Positions 48,709 through 60,407 of a stretch of 64,000 nt of DNA are shown here, piece after piece. The position numbers were made by a program, and so were the translations under genes. Location of the stretch: assembly GCF_022458985.1 (NCBI RefSeq), contig NC_061774.1:12204616-12268615 (forward strand). Reading direction: 5' to 3'. This stretch comes from Mugil cephalus (Eukaryota > Chordata > Actinopteri > Mugiliformes > Mugilidae). Each line of letters starts with the position of its first letter. The first letter of the stretch is position 1. The notes under the pieces were generated by a model. The model searched no databases. It was not told where the DNA came from and saw only the letters and a program-made list of their open reading frames with translations.

Positions 48709-50138
48709 CGTAATCGGATAGTACTTCACAAACAGAAACGCGTTCATTTCAGGCACTAAAACGCTCGATTCGATGAATAGAAGTGATTTCGAACCATTTG
48801 ACACCGACGCTGAAGACTAAAGACTACAGAGCGGTAGATCCCAGTCATGGGTGATGTGCAGAGCGGACTAAATATTAGCTTCCTCAGTTGGTCTATAGTG
48901 ACACCCTGAGTTCAAATGTTATATGGCAGTTCTACAGAGGTGATGCAAGTTTTCCTCACGCATTGTCTTGTTTGGAGGTATTTTACTAATTCTTCCTGTG
49001 ATTTAATTTTTAAGTCGTATTTTCCTTCCCTCTTCTCTACCGTAATTTGAAGAAGATTCAGTTTCATCTAAAATAATCCACGTGATACACGCTGAACTAA
49101 AACTGCATGAATGTTAAACAGTTCATGACCGCAGTATTGCAGTGAAGCATTCCAGCATTGCCTAGAAAATCCTATTCATCTCTCTTTTGCATCTGTGCCT
49201 AACTTCCTCTCAGTAAAAAAAAAAAAAAAAAATCATGTGAATAATTTTGTTGTGAAACATAAAGAAATCTGCACCTAGCTTCTCCAAAACCAATAAAACA
49301 CATGTTGGAATAGAATTATATGTAATGGTTACCAATAGATGCTAAACATAATAGAGCATCACTGGTACTTCATATTGGTCCTACCAATGCATTACTTAAG
49401 GAAAAGTGTCATTCACGAGAGTAATTAAAAGTAATTCAAAAATGGCTCACTTTAAAACAACATGTCATTCAATGGTCAAAAAATATGATGACAAATTTAG
49501 CCTATGTGTTTTGTAATTTTGATTTAATATGCACATTATTAATAACAAAAAGGGATTGCAAACATCAAGAACCAGCTTAGAAAGTGAAGCAATACTCTGA
49601 AATATTTAAAGGTGAAAAACTAAAGGCAAAGCTAAGTAGCCCCTTAAAAATACACCACAGTAGCAAACTAGATGTTCAGCACCAAGGACAGCAACACACA
49701 AGTAAAGCTGCAGCTCTCCACAACACTTGCAGGAAGAGAGAATCCTGGAATGATAACTGATGAACCAGTCAAGAGCAAATCTATGAACAAAAGTTCAACA
49801 ACTTATAATGGCGAAAAAAAAAAAATGTCCACGGTGTACAGTAGAATATTTCATCTAAGCTCATCATCACACTGAATATGTACACTTCAACAAAGAAAAT
49901 TAGATATTCTATGATTTCACTACCTGGATGGTTAAATTGCAATGGGTAAAAGTAAGGGAAAGCTCAAGCAATGTAGGGCCCCAATTCAATGAAATTTGAT
50001 GAAAATATTTCAAGCCTGGGGCCCCCTGTGTCCGAGCTTTCCTCCACTTTTTCCATTTTGACTCTTTTCAGCTCAGCACCTGCTTCTTCATCGTCATAAA
50101 TTAAAACGGGTGAAATAATATGTCACAGCTGTTCCTAC
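48709..50138. other. Spacer between V12 and V13
   Basis: Non-coding and clearly paralogous to 60408-61814 (V16 to V17), with scattered substitutions and small indels. It holds the V12 promoter element (48888-48912) and, near V13, a short inverted repeat with GGGCCCC arms (49975-50027). A short open frame at 49672-49875 is shared with the paralogous spacer but has no coding features. Confidence 0.8.
48888..48912 (-). promoter_or_regulatory. CSE-like promoter element of V12 (CACT variant)
   Basis: The core is GGTGTCACTATAGACC, 180 bp upstream of the ATG. It is preceded by CTCAG where V6 and V9 have CTCAC. Confidence 0.66.
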
Positions 50139-52529
50139 CTCTGGAGAACTGTCACAATCTCCAAACGCTTCAGCAAAGTCTGAAGGACTTTTCCTCAGAG
50201 TCTGGTCAGCAGGCAGCGTGTTGTCATTGTAAGATGTCACAAACTTAAAGTCACTGGTTCTTGAACCTGTTGTCAGGTAGGCGTCATAATTGTAAGCGCT
50301 TCGTAAAGTTCCTGTTCCGTCAACATCTGCGTAGTTAGGAGGGAGATAAGCGCTGGGGATGGCAACTGCTCCATCAAACAAAAGTCTGGGCTTTCTCCTG
50401 CGACAAAACCTCACACCCAGGATGATGATGATGAAGGTCAGAAAGAAGGTGGACACAGACACCAGAGCAATGATCAGATAAGATGTCAGTTTGGAATTCT
50501 TCTCATCATAAGAAATGTCCTTCAGTTCTGGCACCTCAGCCAAGTTATCAGAAATTAGTAAATACATGGAACAGGTGGCAGAGAGAGAGGGCTGTCCGTT
50601 ATCTTTCACTGCCACAATAAGGTTCTGTTTCATGCTGTCTGATTCAGAAATGTCCCGCTGTGTCCTGATCTCTCCACTGTGGAGACCAATAGTGAAAAGT
50701 CCAGGATCAGTGGATTTGACTATATGATAGGACAGCCAGGCGTTCTGTCCGGAGTCTGCGTCCACCGCTATCACTTTGGACACCAGAGAGCCTCCATGTG
50801 CAGCTTTGGGGACCAGTTCTGTCATGAATGAGTTGCCCTCTGGGGCAGGGTACAGTATCTGAGGAGAGTTGTCATTTACATCCGATATGAACACATTCAC
50901 AGTCACGTTGCTGCTGAGTGGAGGAGAACCATTGTCTCTGGCCATCATGTGAACTTTAAAACTTCTGAACTGTTCATAATCAAATGACCTCACAGTGTGG
51001 ATCACACCTGCGTCTCCATTAACAGATAGATAGGAGGATACTGGTGCACCGTTCACCTCACCAGCTAACAGAGAATAAATCACTGTACCGTTTTGTCTCC
51101 AGTCAGGGTCTCGAGCAGTAACGGAACATAAAGTTGAGCCAGGTTTGTTATTTTCACTCACATATGCACTGTAGGACTGTTCCTCAAACACAGGTGGGTT
51201 GTCGTTGATGTCAGCTACAGATAACGCAACAGTTTTAGAGGAGGACAGAGGTGGAGAGCCCTCATCAGTAGCAGTGATTGTGATGTTGTAATCAGACACT
51301 AGTTCACGGTCCAGTTGTCCTGTGGTCACTAGAGAATAATAGTTTTTAATCGAAGGAACCAACTTAAAAGGGACATTTTGCTGGATGGAGCAGTGGACCT
51401 GCCTGTTATTCTCAGAGTCTTTGTCCTGTACGTTAACGATGCCCACCTCTGTGCCAGGTGACACGTTCTCAGGTATGGGGTTAGACAGTGATTTCAGTTG
51501 TATAACTGGGGCATTATCATTTATGTCAGTAACTTCAATAATTAAAGTTGCATATGAGGCTAAGCCCAGACCATCTTTTGCGTTAATCTGCATTTCATAC
51601 AATGAAGCTCTTTCATAATCAACAGCTCTAACTACTCTCACCTCTCCAGTTTTAGGATGTAATGAAAACATATTACTATGCTGACCAGAAACATGGCTAA
51701 AACTGTAACTGACTTCACCATAGAGCCCCATATCTGCGTCAGTAGCACTCACTGTGATCACCACTGAGTCCAAAGGAGAGTTTTCAGGCAGACTGGCTTT
51801 ATAGACAGTCTGGCTAAATACTGGTGCATTATCATTAGCATCCAGCACAGTAACGTGTATTTCCACACTGCCTGATCTCTGAGGAGAGCCTCCATCAAAT
51901 GCGGTAAGTAACAACACTATCTCGTTTTTGTCTTCTCTGTCCAACTCTTCGTCTAAAACTAGTTCACAGTATTTTCGTCCTCCGTCTTTCGTTTTCACGT
52001 TTAACTTGAAATAGTCATTCTGTTGAAGGGCGTAAGCCTGAACTGAATTTTCTCCGATGTCGCCATCATGGGCCTCATCCAGGGGAAAACGTGCGCCTTT
52101 GACGGCCGATTCCTGAATTTCCATCTTAAGTGAATCCTCTGGAAATTGTGGTGAATTGTCGTTAATGTCTTGAACGTGGATACTAATACGGTGCAGTTCC
52201 AGTGGGTTTTCCAGTACCAGCTCCTGTTTTAAAACACACGATGGCCTTTTTGCACAAAGCTCTTCTCTATCAATCCGTTCTTGCACAATCATGTCTCCGG
52301 TATTGAGATTTACGCCACAGTGCTGAATACTATTATCCTCGGTATCAATGCGGGCATTACGAGCAGAGAGTCTTCCCAAATCAAGTCCCAGATCTTTAGC
52401 GATATTTCCGATTACAGATCCACGTTTCATTTCCTCGGGAATCAAGTAGCTCACGTCTCCATTTGCGGTGCGGAGGAAAAGAGAAATGAAAGCAATGCCG
52501 AAGTGCAACGCAAATCTACCGTCCCCCAT
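50139..52529 (-). CDS. pcdhg-like: V13: clustered protocadherin variable exon, type V
   Basis: The exon codes for 797 residues from the ATG at 52529 to the donor (CCAGAG|GTAGGA; last base 50139). The signal peptide ends TANG before [10 protein letters not shown]. Type V is related to types II and III but has its own EC1 ([20 protein letters not shown]) and EC2 ([20 protein letters not shown]). Its EC3 has [22 protein letters not shown]4 onward is the shared sequence. The cytoplasmic segment starts CRRRKPRLL and ends GDCDSSPE. It is the only complete type V exon here, since V15 is a fragment of its duplicate. Its 3' flank matches that of V17, although V17's 5' half is type I-like. Confidence 0.95.
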
Positions 52530-53553
52530 TATGGCAACAAGAATAAAAAAGAGACTAGCATTTAATTCGAAAAAACAAATAAATAAATATTTGAGACGAA
52601 TTCGTGATCTCCACGGATATTACAATATTGTCATGCAGACATTTCCCAAGCAGATAAAACCTAGTGCAGCACAAAACTGGAAGCAGGCTTTACATCTGCT
52701 GAAATAAAGGGGTGGAGAGTATGCGTGTTTTCTCATTTCTTAGTGCACACTGACCCCTTGAGTAGCTTTTGATATACAACACTGGAGTTCAATATTTTTA
52801 AAGGGGTCGAAATACCAAAATTTGCGGATTACGAAAAAAAATGCAAATGATAGTACTGTTTAAATATTGCATTAAAGTAACGACAAAGCAAGATATCATT
52901 ATTTTCTTAACCACATTTCTGATTGAAATAGAAACCACTCACTCACACAAAAAAGAGCGTGTTAAACATTGTAGTCTCATAGACCCACTTAAAGAAGATG
53001 GTGCGTTTTAAAACTTAAAACCGAAGGAAGGGAGCAACTGGAGGAAGAAAACCGGATTCAACACGACGGCCAGATAATCAATGACAAATCTGATATTGCA
53101 AAGTAATTTCAGAAAAGATAACAACTAAGTGAAAATGAAAACATACTATTGAGAGACGAACATATTTCTTGACCATTTACCAACAAAATTTAAAATGCGA
53201 GCATGATAAACACCAAAGAGAGCATGATGTCAGTTAGATGATAATACGAGTGAAATTCAGACAATCCAAGGAAAGCTCAGCTGTGCCTCGAAACGAACTC
53301 AACATCGTTTAAGTGAGCATTCATCATGTGAATGATTTGCTATAAAAACAAATATGGCATGAGCTCGCAAGAACAGGAAAAAACAATTTCGGAATATTAT
53401 GAAAAAGTAGATCCAAAATCCTTCCAAAATTTTCAATATCTTCGTGAAATGAATGGAAAACTTAAAAAGCAGGTGAAACACGCTCAAATGCAGGCATGAA
53501 GATTAAGCGTGTTAATAGGAGCGGTCGAAAAAGTGCACGTAAATATTGCCTAC
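52530..53553. other. Spacer between V13 and V14
   Basis: Non-coding; identical by eye to 56993-58016. It contains the V13 promoter element (52740-52764). Short open frames are shared with the duplicate only because the duplication is recent. Confidence 0.85.
52740..52764 (-). promoter_or_regulatory. CSE-like promoter element of V13 (type V variant)
   Basis: The minus-strand core is GGGGTCAGTGTGCACT, 211 bp upstream of the ATG, the most divergent core in the window. A GGGGTGGAG box is at 52709-52717. Confidence 0.55.
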
Positions 53554-55690
53554 CTCAGGAGAACTATCACCATCTCCAAACACATCAGCAAAGTCTGAAG
53601 GGCTTTTCCTCAGAGTCTGGTCAGCAGGCAGCGTGTTGTCATTGTAAGATGTCACAAACTTAAAATCACTGGTTCTTGAACCTGTTGTCAGGTAGGCGTC
53701 ATAATTGTAAGCGCTGCGTAAAGTTCCCGTGCCGTCAACATCTGCGTAGTTAGGAGGGAGATAAGCGCTGGGGATGGCAACTGCTCCATCAAACAACAGT
53801 CTGGGCTTTCTCCTGTGACAAAACCTCACACCCAGGATGATGATGATGAAGGTCAGAAAGAAGGTGGACACAGACACCAGAGCAATTATCAGATAAGACG
53901 TCAGTTTGGAATTCTTCTCATCATAAGAAATGTCCTTCAGTTCTGGCACCTCAGTCAAGTTATCAGAAATAAGTAAATACATGGAGCAGGTGGCAGAGAG
54001 AGAGGGCTGTCCGTTATCTTTCACTGCCACAATAAGGTTCTGTTTCATGCTGTCAGATTCAGAAATGTCCCGCTGTGTCCTGATCTCTCCACTGTGGAGA
54101 CCAATAGTGAAAAGTCCAGGATCAGTGGATTTGACTATATGATAGGACAGCCAGGCGTTCTGTCCAGAGTCTGCGTCCACCGCTATCACTTTGGACACCA
54201 GAGAGCCTCCATGTGCAGCTTTGGGGACCAGCTCAGTCATGAATGAGTTGCCCTCTGGGGCAGGGTACAGTATCTGAGGAGAGTTGTCATTTACATCCAA
54301 TATGAACACATTCACTGTCACGTTGCTGCTGAGTGGAGGAGAACCGTTGTCTCTGGCCATCACGTGAACTTTAAAACTCCTGAACTGTTCATAATCAAAT
54401 GACCTCACAGTGTGGATCACACCTGTGTCTCCATTAACAGATACATAGGAGGACACTGGGGCACTGTTGACCTCACCAGCTAACAGAGAATAAATCACTG
54501 TACCATTTTGTCTCCAGTCGGGTCTCGAGCAGTAACGGAACATAAAGTGGAGCCAGGTTTGTTATTTTCATTCACATATGCACTGTAGGACTGTTCCTCA
54601 AACACAGGTGGGTTGTCATTGATGTCAGCTACGGATAATTCAAAAGTTTTAGAGGGGGACAGAGGTGGAGAGCCCTCGTCAGTGGCAGTGATTGTAATGT
54701 TGTAATCAGACACTAGTTCACGGTCCAGTTGTCCAGTGGTCACCAGAGAATAATAGTTTTTAATAGAAGGAACCAACTTAAAAGGGACGTTTCGCTGGAT
54801 GGAACAGCGGACCTGTCGATTTTTCTCAGAGTCTCTGTCCTGAACGTTAATTATTCCCACCTCTGTACCAGGTGAAACATTCTCAGGTATGGGGTTAGAC
54901 AGAGACTTCAAATATATCACTGGAGGATTGTCATTTATATCAGTGATGTCAATAATCACTTTTGCCTCTGAAGACAGACCATAACCATCTTTGGCCTCAA
55001 TCATCACTTCATATTTAGATCCTTCTTCATAATCTATGACACCTGTTACTTGGATTTCTCCAGTTTTCTGGTCGAGTGAAAAAAGCTTTTGTGATTTATC
55101 AGAGAGTCGACTAAATTCGTAAGTCACTTCTCCATTTACACCTTCGTCTGCATCAGATGCACTTACTGTGATAACTGGGGTTTTCAACGGTGAGTTTTCG
55201 GGTATACTGGCTGTATATATAGCCTCCGTGACACCGAGCGTTATCATTAGCATCGAGCACAATGACATGTATGACTACTGTCCCGGATTTCTGGGGAGAA
55301 CCACCATCCACAGCTGTCAGCAACAACTTAATTTCCTGCTGCTCCTCTCGGTCTAACTCCTTATCCAAAACTAACTCTCCGTATTTATTTCCAGAATTTG
55401 TCGTCTGACTGCTGAACACAAAGTGGGGGTTTTGTTGCAAGATGTACCTTTGAACGGAGTTCTGCCCTATGTCGGCATCTTGTGCTGCATTAATGCGGTA
55501 CCTCGCTCCTTTGACCCCCGATTCTCTAATATCAAGCTTTATAACATCCTTCGGAAAGACTGGTGCATTGTCGTTAATGTCCTGCACCTGCAGAGACAAC
55601 CGGTGTAACTCCAGCGGATTCTCTAACAGCAGGTCGAACCTTAGCACACACGAAGGCCTTTCCCCACAGTGCTCCTCTCGGTCTATTCTC
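53554..55690 (-). pseudogene. V14: 5'-truncated, frameshifted type IV protocadherin exon
   Basis: This is a near-identical copy of V16 from part-way through EC1 (about [11 protein letters not shown]) to the donor (last base 53554). The duplication break at 55690 removes the promoter, start codon, signal peptide and first part of EC1. Three single-base deletions relative to V16 break the frame: one in a G run in the EC5 PDWRQNG codons (about 54520-54523) and two near 55230-55240 around the EC2/EC3 linker. Downstream parts (EC5-EC6, transmembrane helix, [17 protein letters not shown]) are intact. EC4 has SPSKTFELS where V16 has SSSKTFELS. It cannot make a normal protein as written. Confidence 0.93.
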
Positions 55691-56992
55691 AACAGTTTTA
55701 GAGGAGGACAGAGGTGGAGAGCCCTCATCAGTGGCAGTGATTGTGATGTTGTAATCAGACACTAGTTCACGGTCCAGTTGTCCTGTGGTCACTAGAGAAT
55801 AATAGTTTTTAATAGAAGGAACCAACTTAAAAGGGACATTTTGCTTTATGGAGCAGCGGACCTGCCTGTTATTCTCAGAGTCTTTGTCCTGTACGTTAAC
55901 GATGCCCACCTCTGTGCCAGGTGACACGTTCTCAGGTATGGGGTTAGACAGTGATTTCAGTTGTATAACTGGGGCATTATCATTTATGTCAGTAACTTCA
56001 ATAATTAAAGTTGCATATGAGGCTAAGCCCAGACCATCTTTTGCGTTAATCTGCATTTCATACAATGAAGCTCTTTCATAATCAATAGCTCTAACTACTC
56101 TCACCTCTCCAGTTTTAGGATGTAATGAAAACATATTACTATGCTGACCAGAAACATGGCTAAAACTGTAACTGACTTCACCATAGAGCCCCATATCTGC
56201 ATCAGTAGCACTCACTGTGATCACCAATGAGTCCAAAGGAGAGTTTTCAGGCAGACTGGCTTTATAGACAGTCTGGCTAAATACTGGTGCATTATCATTA
56301 GCATCCAGCACAGTAACGTGTATTTCCACACTGCCTGATCTCTGAGGAGAGCCTCCATCAAATGCGGTAAGTAACAACACTATCTCGTTTTTGTCTTCTC
56401 TGTCCAACTCTTCGTCTAAAACTAGTTCACAGTATTTTCGTCCCCCGTCTTTCGTTTTCACGTTTAACTTGAAATAGTCATTCTGTTGAAGGGCGTAAGC
56501 CTGAACTGAATTTTCTCCGATGTCGCCATCATGGGCCTCATCCAGGGGAAAACGTGCGCCTTTGACGGCCGATTCCTGAATTTCCATCTTAAGTGAATCC
56601 TCTGGAAATTGTGGTGAATTGTCGTTAATGTCTTGAACGTGGATACTAATACGGTGCAGTTCCAGTGGGTTTTCCAGTACCAGCTCCTGTTTTAAAACAC
56701 ACGATGGCCTTTTTGCACAAAGCTCTTCTCTATCAATCCGTTCTTGCACAATCATGTCTCCGGTATTGAGATTTACGCCACAGTGCTGAATACTATTATC
56801 CTCGGTATCAATGCGGGCATTACGAGCAGAGAGTCTTCCCAAATCAAGTCCCAGATCTTTAGCGATATTTCCGATTACAGATCCACGTTTCATTTCCTCG
56901 GGAATCAAGTAGCTCACGTCTCCATTTGCGGTGCGGAGGAAAAGAGAAATGAAAGCAATGCCGAAGTGCAACGCAAATCTACCGTCCCCCAT
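55691..56992 (-). pseudogene. V15: 3'-truncated type V protocadherin exon fused to V14
   Basis: This is a near-identical copy of V13 from the ATG at 56992 through EC1-EC3 and most of EC4 (to SSSKTV), with signal peptide and promoter element (57203-57227) intact. At 55690/55691 it joins V14's EC1 out of frame and reads on for 37 codons to a stop at 55574-55576. The product would be a secreted piece of 434 own residues plus a foreign tail, with no membrane anchor. A transcript from its promoter could still use V14's donor at 53554, but the frame would be lost. Confidence 0.93.
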
Positions 56993-58016
56993 TATGGCAA
57001 CAAGAATAAAAAAGAGACTAGCATTTAATTCGAAAAAACAAATAAATAAATATTTGAGACGAATTCGTGATCTCCACGGATATTACAATATTGTCATGCA
57101 GACATTTCCCAAGCAGATAAAACCTAGTGCAGCACAAAACTGGAAGCAGGCTTTACATCTGCTGAAATAAAGGGGTGGAGAGTATGCGTGTTTTCTCATT
57201 TCTTAGTGCACACTGACCCCTTGAGTAGCTTTTGATATACAACACTGGAGTTCAATATTTTTAAAGGGGTCGAAATACCAAAATTTGCGGATTACGAAAA
57301 AAAATGCAAATGATAGTACTGTTTAAATATTGCATTAAAGTAACGACAAAGCAAGATATCATTATTTTCTTAACCACATTTCTGATTGAAATAGAAACCA
57401 CTCACTCACACAAAAAAGAGCGTGTTAAACATTGTAGTCTCATAGACCCACTTAAAGAAGATGGTGCGTTTTAAAACTTAAAACCGAAGGAAGGGAGCAA
57501 CTGGAGGAAGAAAACCGGATTCAACACGACGGCCAGATAATCAATGACAAATCTGATATTGCAAAGTAATTTCAGAAAAGATAACAACTAAGTGAAAATG
57601 AAAACATACTATTGAGAGACGAACATATTTCTTGACCATTTACCAACAAAATTTAAAATGCGAGCATGATAAACACCAAAGAGAGCATGATGTCAGTTAG
57701 ATGATAATACGAGTGAAATTCAGACAATCCAAGGAAAGCTCAGCTGTGCCTCGAAACGAACTCAACATCGTTTAAGTGAGCATTCATCATGTGAATGATT
57801 TGCTATAAAAACAAATATGGCATGAGCTCGCAAGAACAGGAAAAAACAATTTCGGAATATTATGAAAAAGTAGATCCAAAATCCTTCCAAAATTTTCAAT
57901 ATCTTCGTGAAATGAATGGAAAACTTAAAAAGCAGGTGAAACACGCTCAAATGCAGGCATGAAGATTAAGCGTGTTAATAGGAGCGGTCGAAAAAGTGCA
58001 CGTAAATATTGCCTAC
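56993..58016. other. Spacer between V15 and V16
   Basis: Non-coding second copy of 52530-53553, with the V15 promoter element. Confidence 0.85.
57203..57227 (-). promoter_or_regulatory. CSE-like promoter element of V15 (type V variant)
   Basis: Exact copy of the V13 element (GGGGTCAGTGTGCACT), 211 bp upstream of the V15 ATG. It now stands before a truncated exon. Confidence 0.55.
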
Positions 58017-60407
58017 CTCAGGAGAACTATCACCATCTCCAAACACATCAGCAAAGTCTGAAGGGCTTTTCCTCAGAGTCTGGTCAGCAGGCAGCGTGTT
58101 GTCATTGTAAGATGTCACAAACTTAAAATCACTGGTTCTTGAACCTGTTGTCAGGTAGGCGTCATAATTGTAAGCGCTGCGTAAAGTTCCCGTGCCGTCA
58201 ACATCTGCGTAGTTAGGAGGGAGATAAGCGCTGGGGATGGCAACTGCTCCATCAAACAACAGTCTGGGCTTTCTCCTGTGACAAAACCTCACACCCAGGA
58301 TGATGATGATGAAGGTCAGAAAGAAGGTGGACACAGACACCAGAGCAATTATCAGATAAGACGTCAGTTTGGAATTCTTCTCATCATAAGAAATGTCCTT
58401 CAGTTCTGGCACCTCAGTCAAGTTATCAGAAATAAGTAAATACATGGAGCAGGTGGCAGAGAGAGAGGGCTGTCCGTTATCTTTCACTGCCACAATAAGG
58501 TTCTGTTTCATGCTGTCAGATTCAGAAATGTCCCGCTGTGTCCTGATCTCTCCACTGTGGAGACCAATAGTGAAAAGTCCAGGATCAGTGGATTTGACTA
58601 TATGATAGGACAGCCAGGCGTTCTGTCCAGAGTCTGCGTCCACCGCTATCACTTTGGACACCAGAGAGCCTCCATGTGCAGCTTTGGGGACCAGCTCAGT
58701 CATGAATGAGTTGCCCTCTGGGGCAGGGTACAGTATCTGAGGAGAGTTGTCATTTACATCCAATATGAACACATTCACTGTCACGTTGCTGCTGAGTGGA
58801 GGAGAACCGTTGTCTCTGGCCATCACGTGAACTTTAAAACTCCTGAACTGTTCATAATCAAATGACCTCACAGTGTGGATCACACCTGTGTCTCCATTAA
58901 CAGATACATAGGAGGACACTGGGGCACTGTTGACCTCACCAGCTAACAGAGAATAAATCACTGTACCATTTTGTCTCCAGTCGGGGTCTCGAGCAGTAAC
59001 GGAACATAAAGTGGAGCCAGGTTTGTTATTTTCATTCACATATGCACTGTAGGACTGTTCCTCAAACACAGGTGGGTTGTCATTGATGTCAGCTACGGAT
59101 AATTCAAAAGTTTTAGAGGAGGACAGAGGTGGAGAGCCCTCGTCAGTGGCAGTGATTGTAATGTTGTAATCAGACACTAGTTCACGGTCCAGTTGTCCAG
59201 TGGTCACCAGAGAATAATAGTTTTTAATAGAAGGAACCAACTTAAAAGGGACGTTTCGCTGGATGGAACAGCGGACCTGTCGATTTTTCTCAGAGTCTCT
59301 GTCCTGAACGTTAATTATTCCCACCTCTGTACCAGGTGAAACATTCTCAGGTATGGGGTTAGACAGAGACTTCAAATATATCACTGGAGGATTGTCATTT
59401 ATATCAGTGATGTCAATAATCACTTTTGCCTCTGAAGACAGACCATAACCATCTTTGGCCTCAATCATCACTTCATATTTAGATCCTTCTTCATAATCTA
59501 TGACACCTGTTACTTGGATTTCTCCAGTTTTCTGGTCGAGTGAAAAAAGCTTTTGTGATTTATCAGAGAGTCGACTAAATTCGTAAGTCACTTCTCCATT
59601 TACACCTTCGTCTGCATCAGATGCACTTACTGTGATAACTGGGGTTTTCAACGGTGAGTTTTCGGGTATACTGGCTGTATATATAGCCTCCGTGAACACC
59701 GGAGCGTTATCATTAGCATCGAGCACAATGACATGTATGACTACTGTCCCGGATTTCTGGGGAGAACCACCATCCACAGCTGTCAGCAACAACTTAATTT
59801 CCTGCTGCTCCTCTCGGTCTAACTCCTTATCCAAAACTAACTCTCCGTATTTATTTCCAGAATTTGTCGTCTGACTGCTGAACACAAAGTGGGGGTTTTG
59901 TTGCAAGATGTACCTTTGAACGGAGTTCTGCCCTATGTCGGCATCTTGTGCTGCATTAATGCGGTACCTCGCTCCTTTGACCCCCGATTCTCTAATATCA
60001 AGCTTTATAACATCCTTCGGAAAGACTGGTGCATTGTCGTTAATGTCCTGCACCTGCAGAGACAACCGGTGTAACTCCAGCGGATTCTCTAACAGCAGGT
60101 CGAACCTTAGCACACACGAAGGCCTTTCCCCACAGTGCTCCTCTCGGTCTATTCTCTCCGCAACGAGTAAATCTCCGTTTCTCTGGTTAATTCCGCAATA
60201 TTGTCTGTCGCTTCCTTCCATGTCAACACGAGCTTTACGAGCAAACAGTCTGTTCGCATCCAGTCCGAGATCCTTGGCAACATTTCCAATGACAGATCCG
60301 TGTTTCAGCTCCTCCTGTACAGAATAGGTCAGGTCTCCGCGGGCGTCGCTCGCCAATACAAAGAAAAAGACAAAGCAATAGCTCCGGAGAACGCGCTGCT
60401 TATTCAT
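58017..60407 (-). CDS. pcdhg-like: V16: clustered protocadherin variable exon, type IV
   Basis: The exon codes for 797 residues from the ATG at 60407 to the donor (CCTGAG|GTAGGC; last base 58017). The upstream in-frame ATG at 60503 is rejected because the 60407 start gives the type IV signal peptide (ending DARG here, not YAHG). EC2 opens [28 protein letters not shown]. It has some private residues: CSIQRNVPF in EC4, SKTFELS before the EC4/EC5 linker, [11 protein letters not shown] in EC5, [10 protein letters not shown] before the membrane, and ISLDVNDN-like FILDVNDNS at the EC5/EC6 linker. The cytoplasmic segment starts CHRRKPRLL and ends GDGDSSPE. It is the intact parent or sister of V14. 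Confidence 0.95.

Larger units (their letters stand above)
51228..60156. repeat. 4.46-kb tandem duplication (51228-55690 and 55691-60156)
   Basis: The first unit (4463 bp) runs from EC4 of V13 to EC1 of V14. The second (4466 bp) runs from V15 to EC1 of V16. The intergenic parts look identical, and the three-base length difference is three single-base deletions in V14. A handful of substitutions lie mainly in the V13/V15 part (for example near 51350-51400 and 51770). The junction at 55690/55691 has at most one base of microhomology. Either a very recent tandem duplication or a false duplication in the assembly would explain it. Confidence 0.92.

Noticed and set aside
49672..49875. A short plus-strand frame also present at 61361-61561
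   Set aside because: The two spacers are duplicates, so the frame is shared by descent. It has a variable A run inside and no domain.
52281..52707. Plus-strand frames over the start of V13, repeated at 56744-57170
   Set aside because: They overlap the V13/V15 signal peptide and upstream region in antisense and are duplicated only by the recent tandem event.
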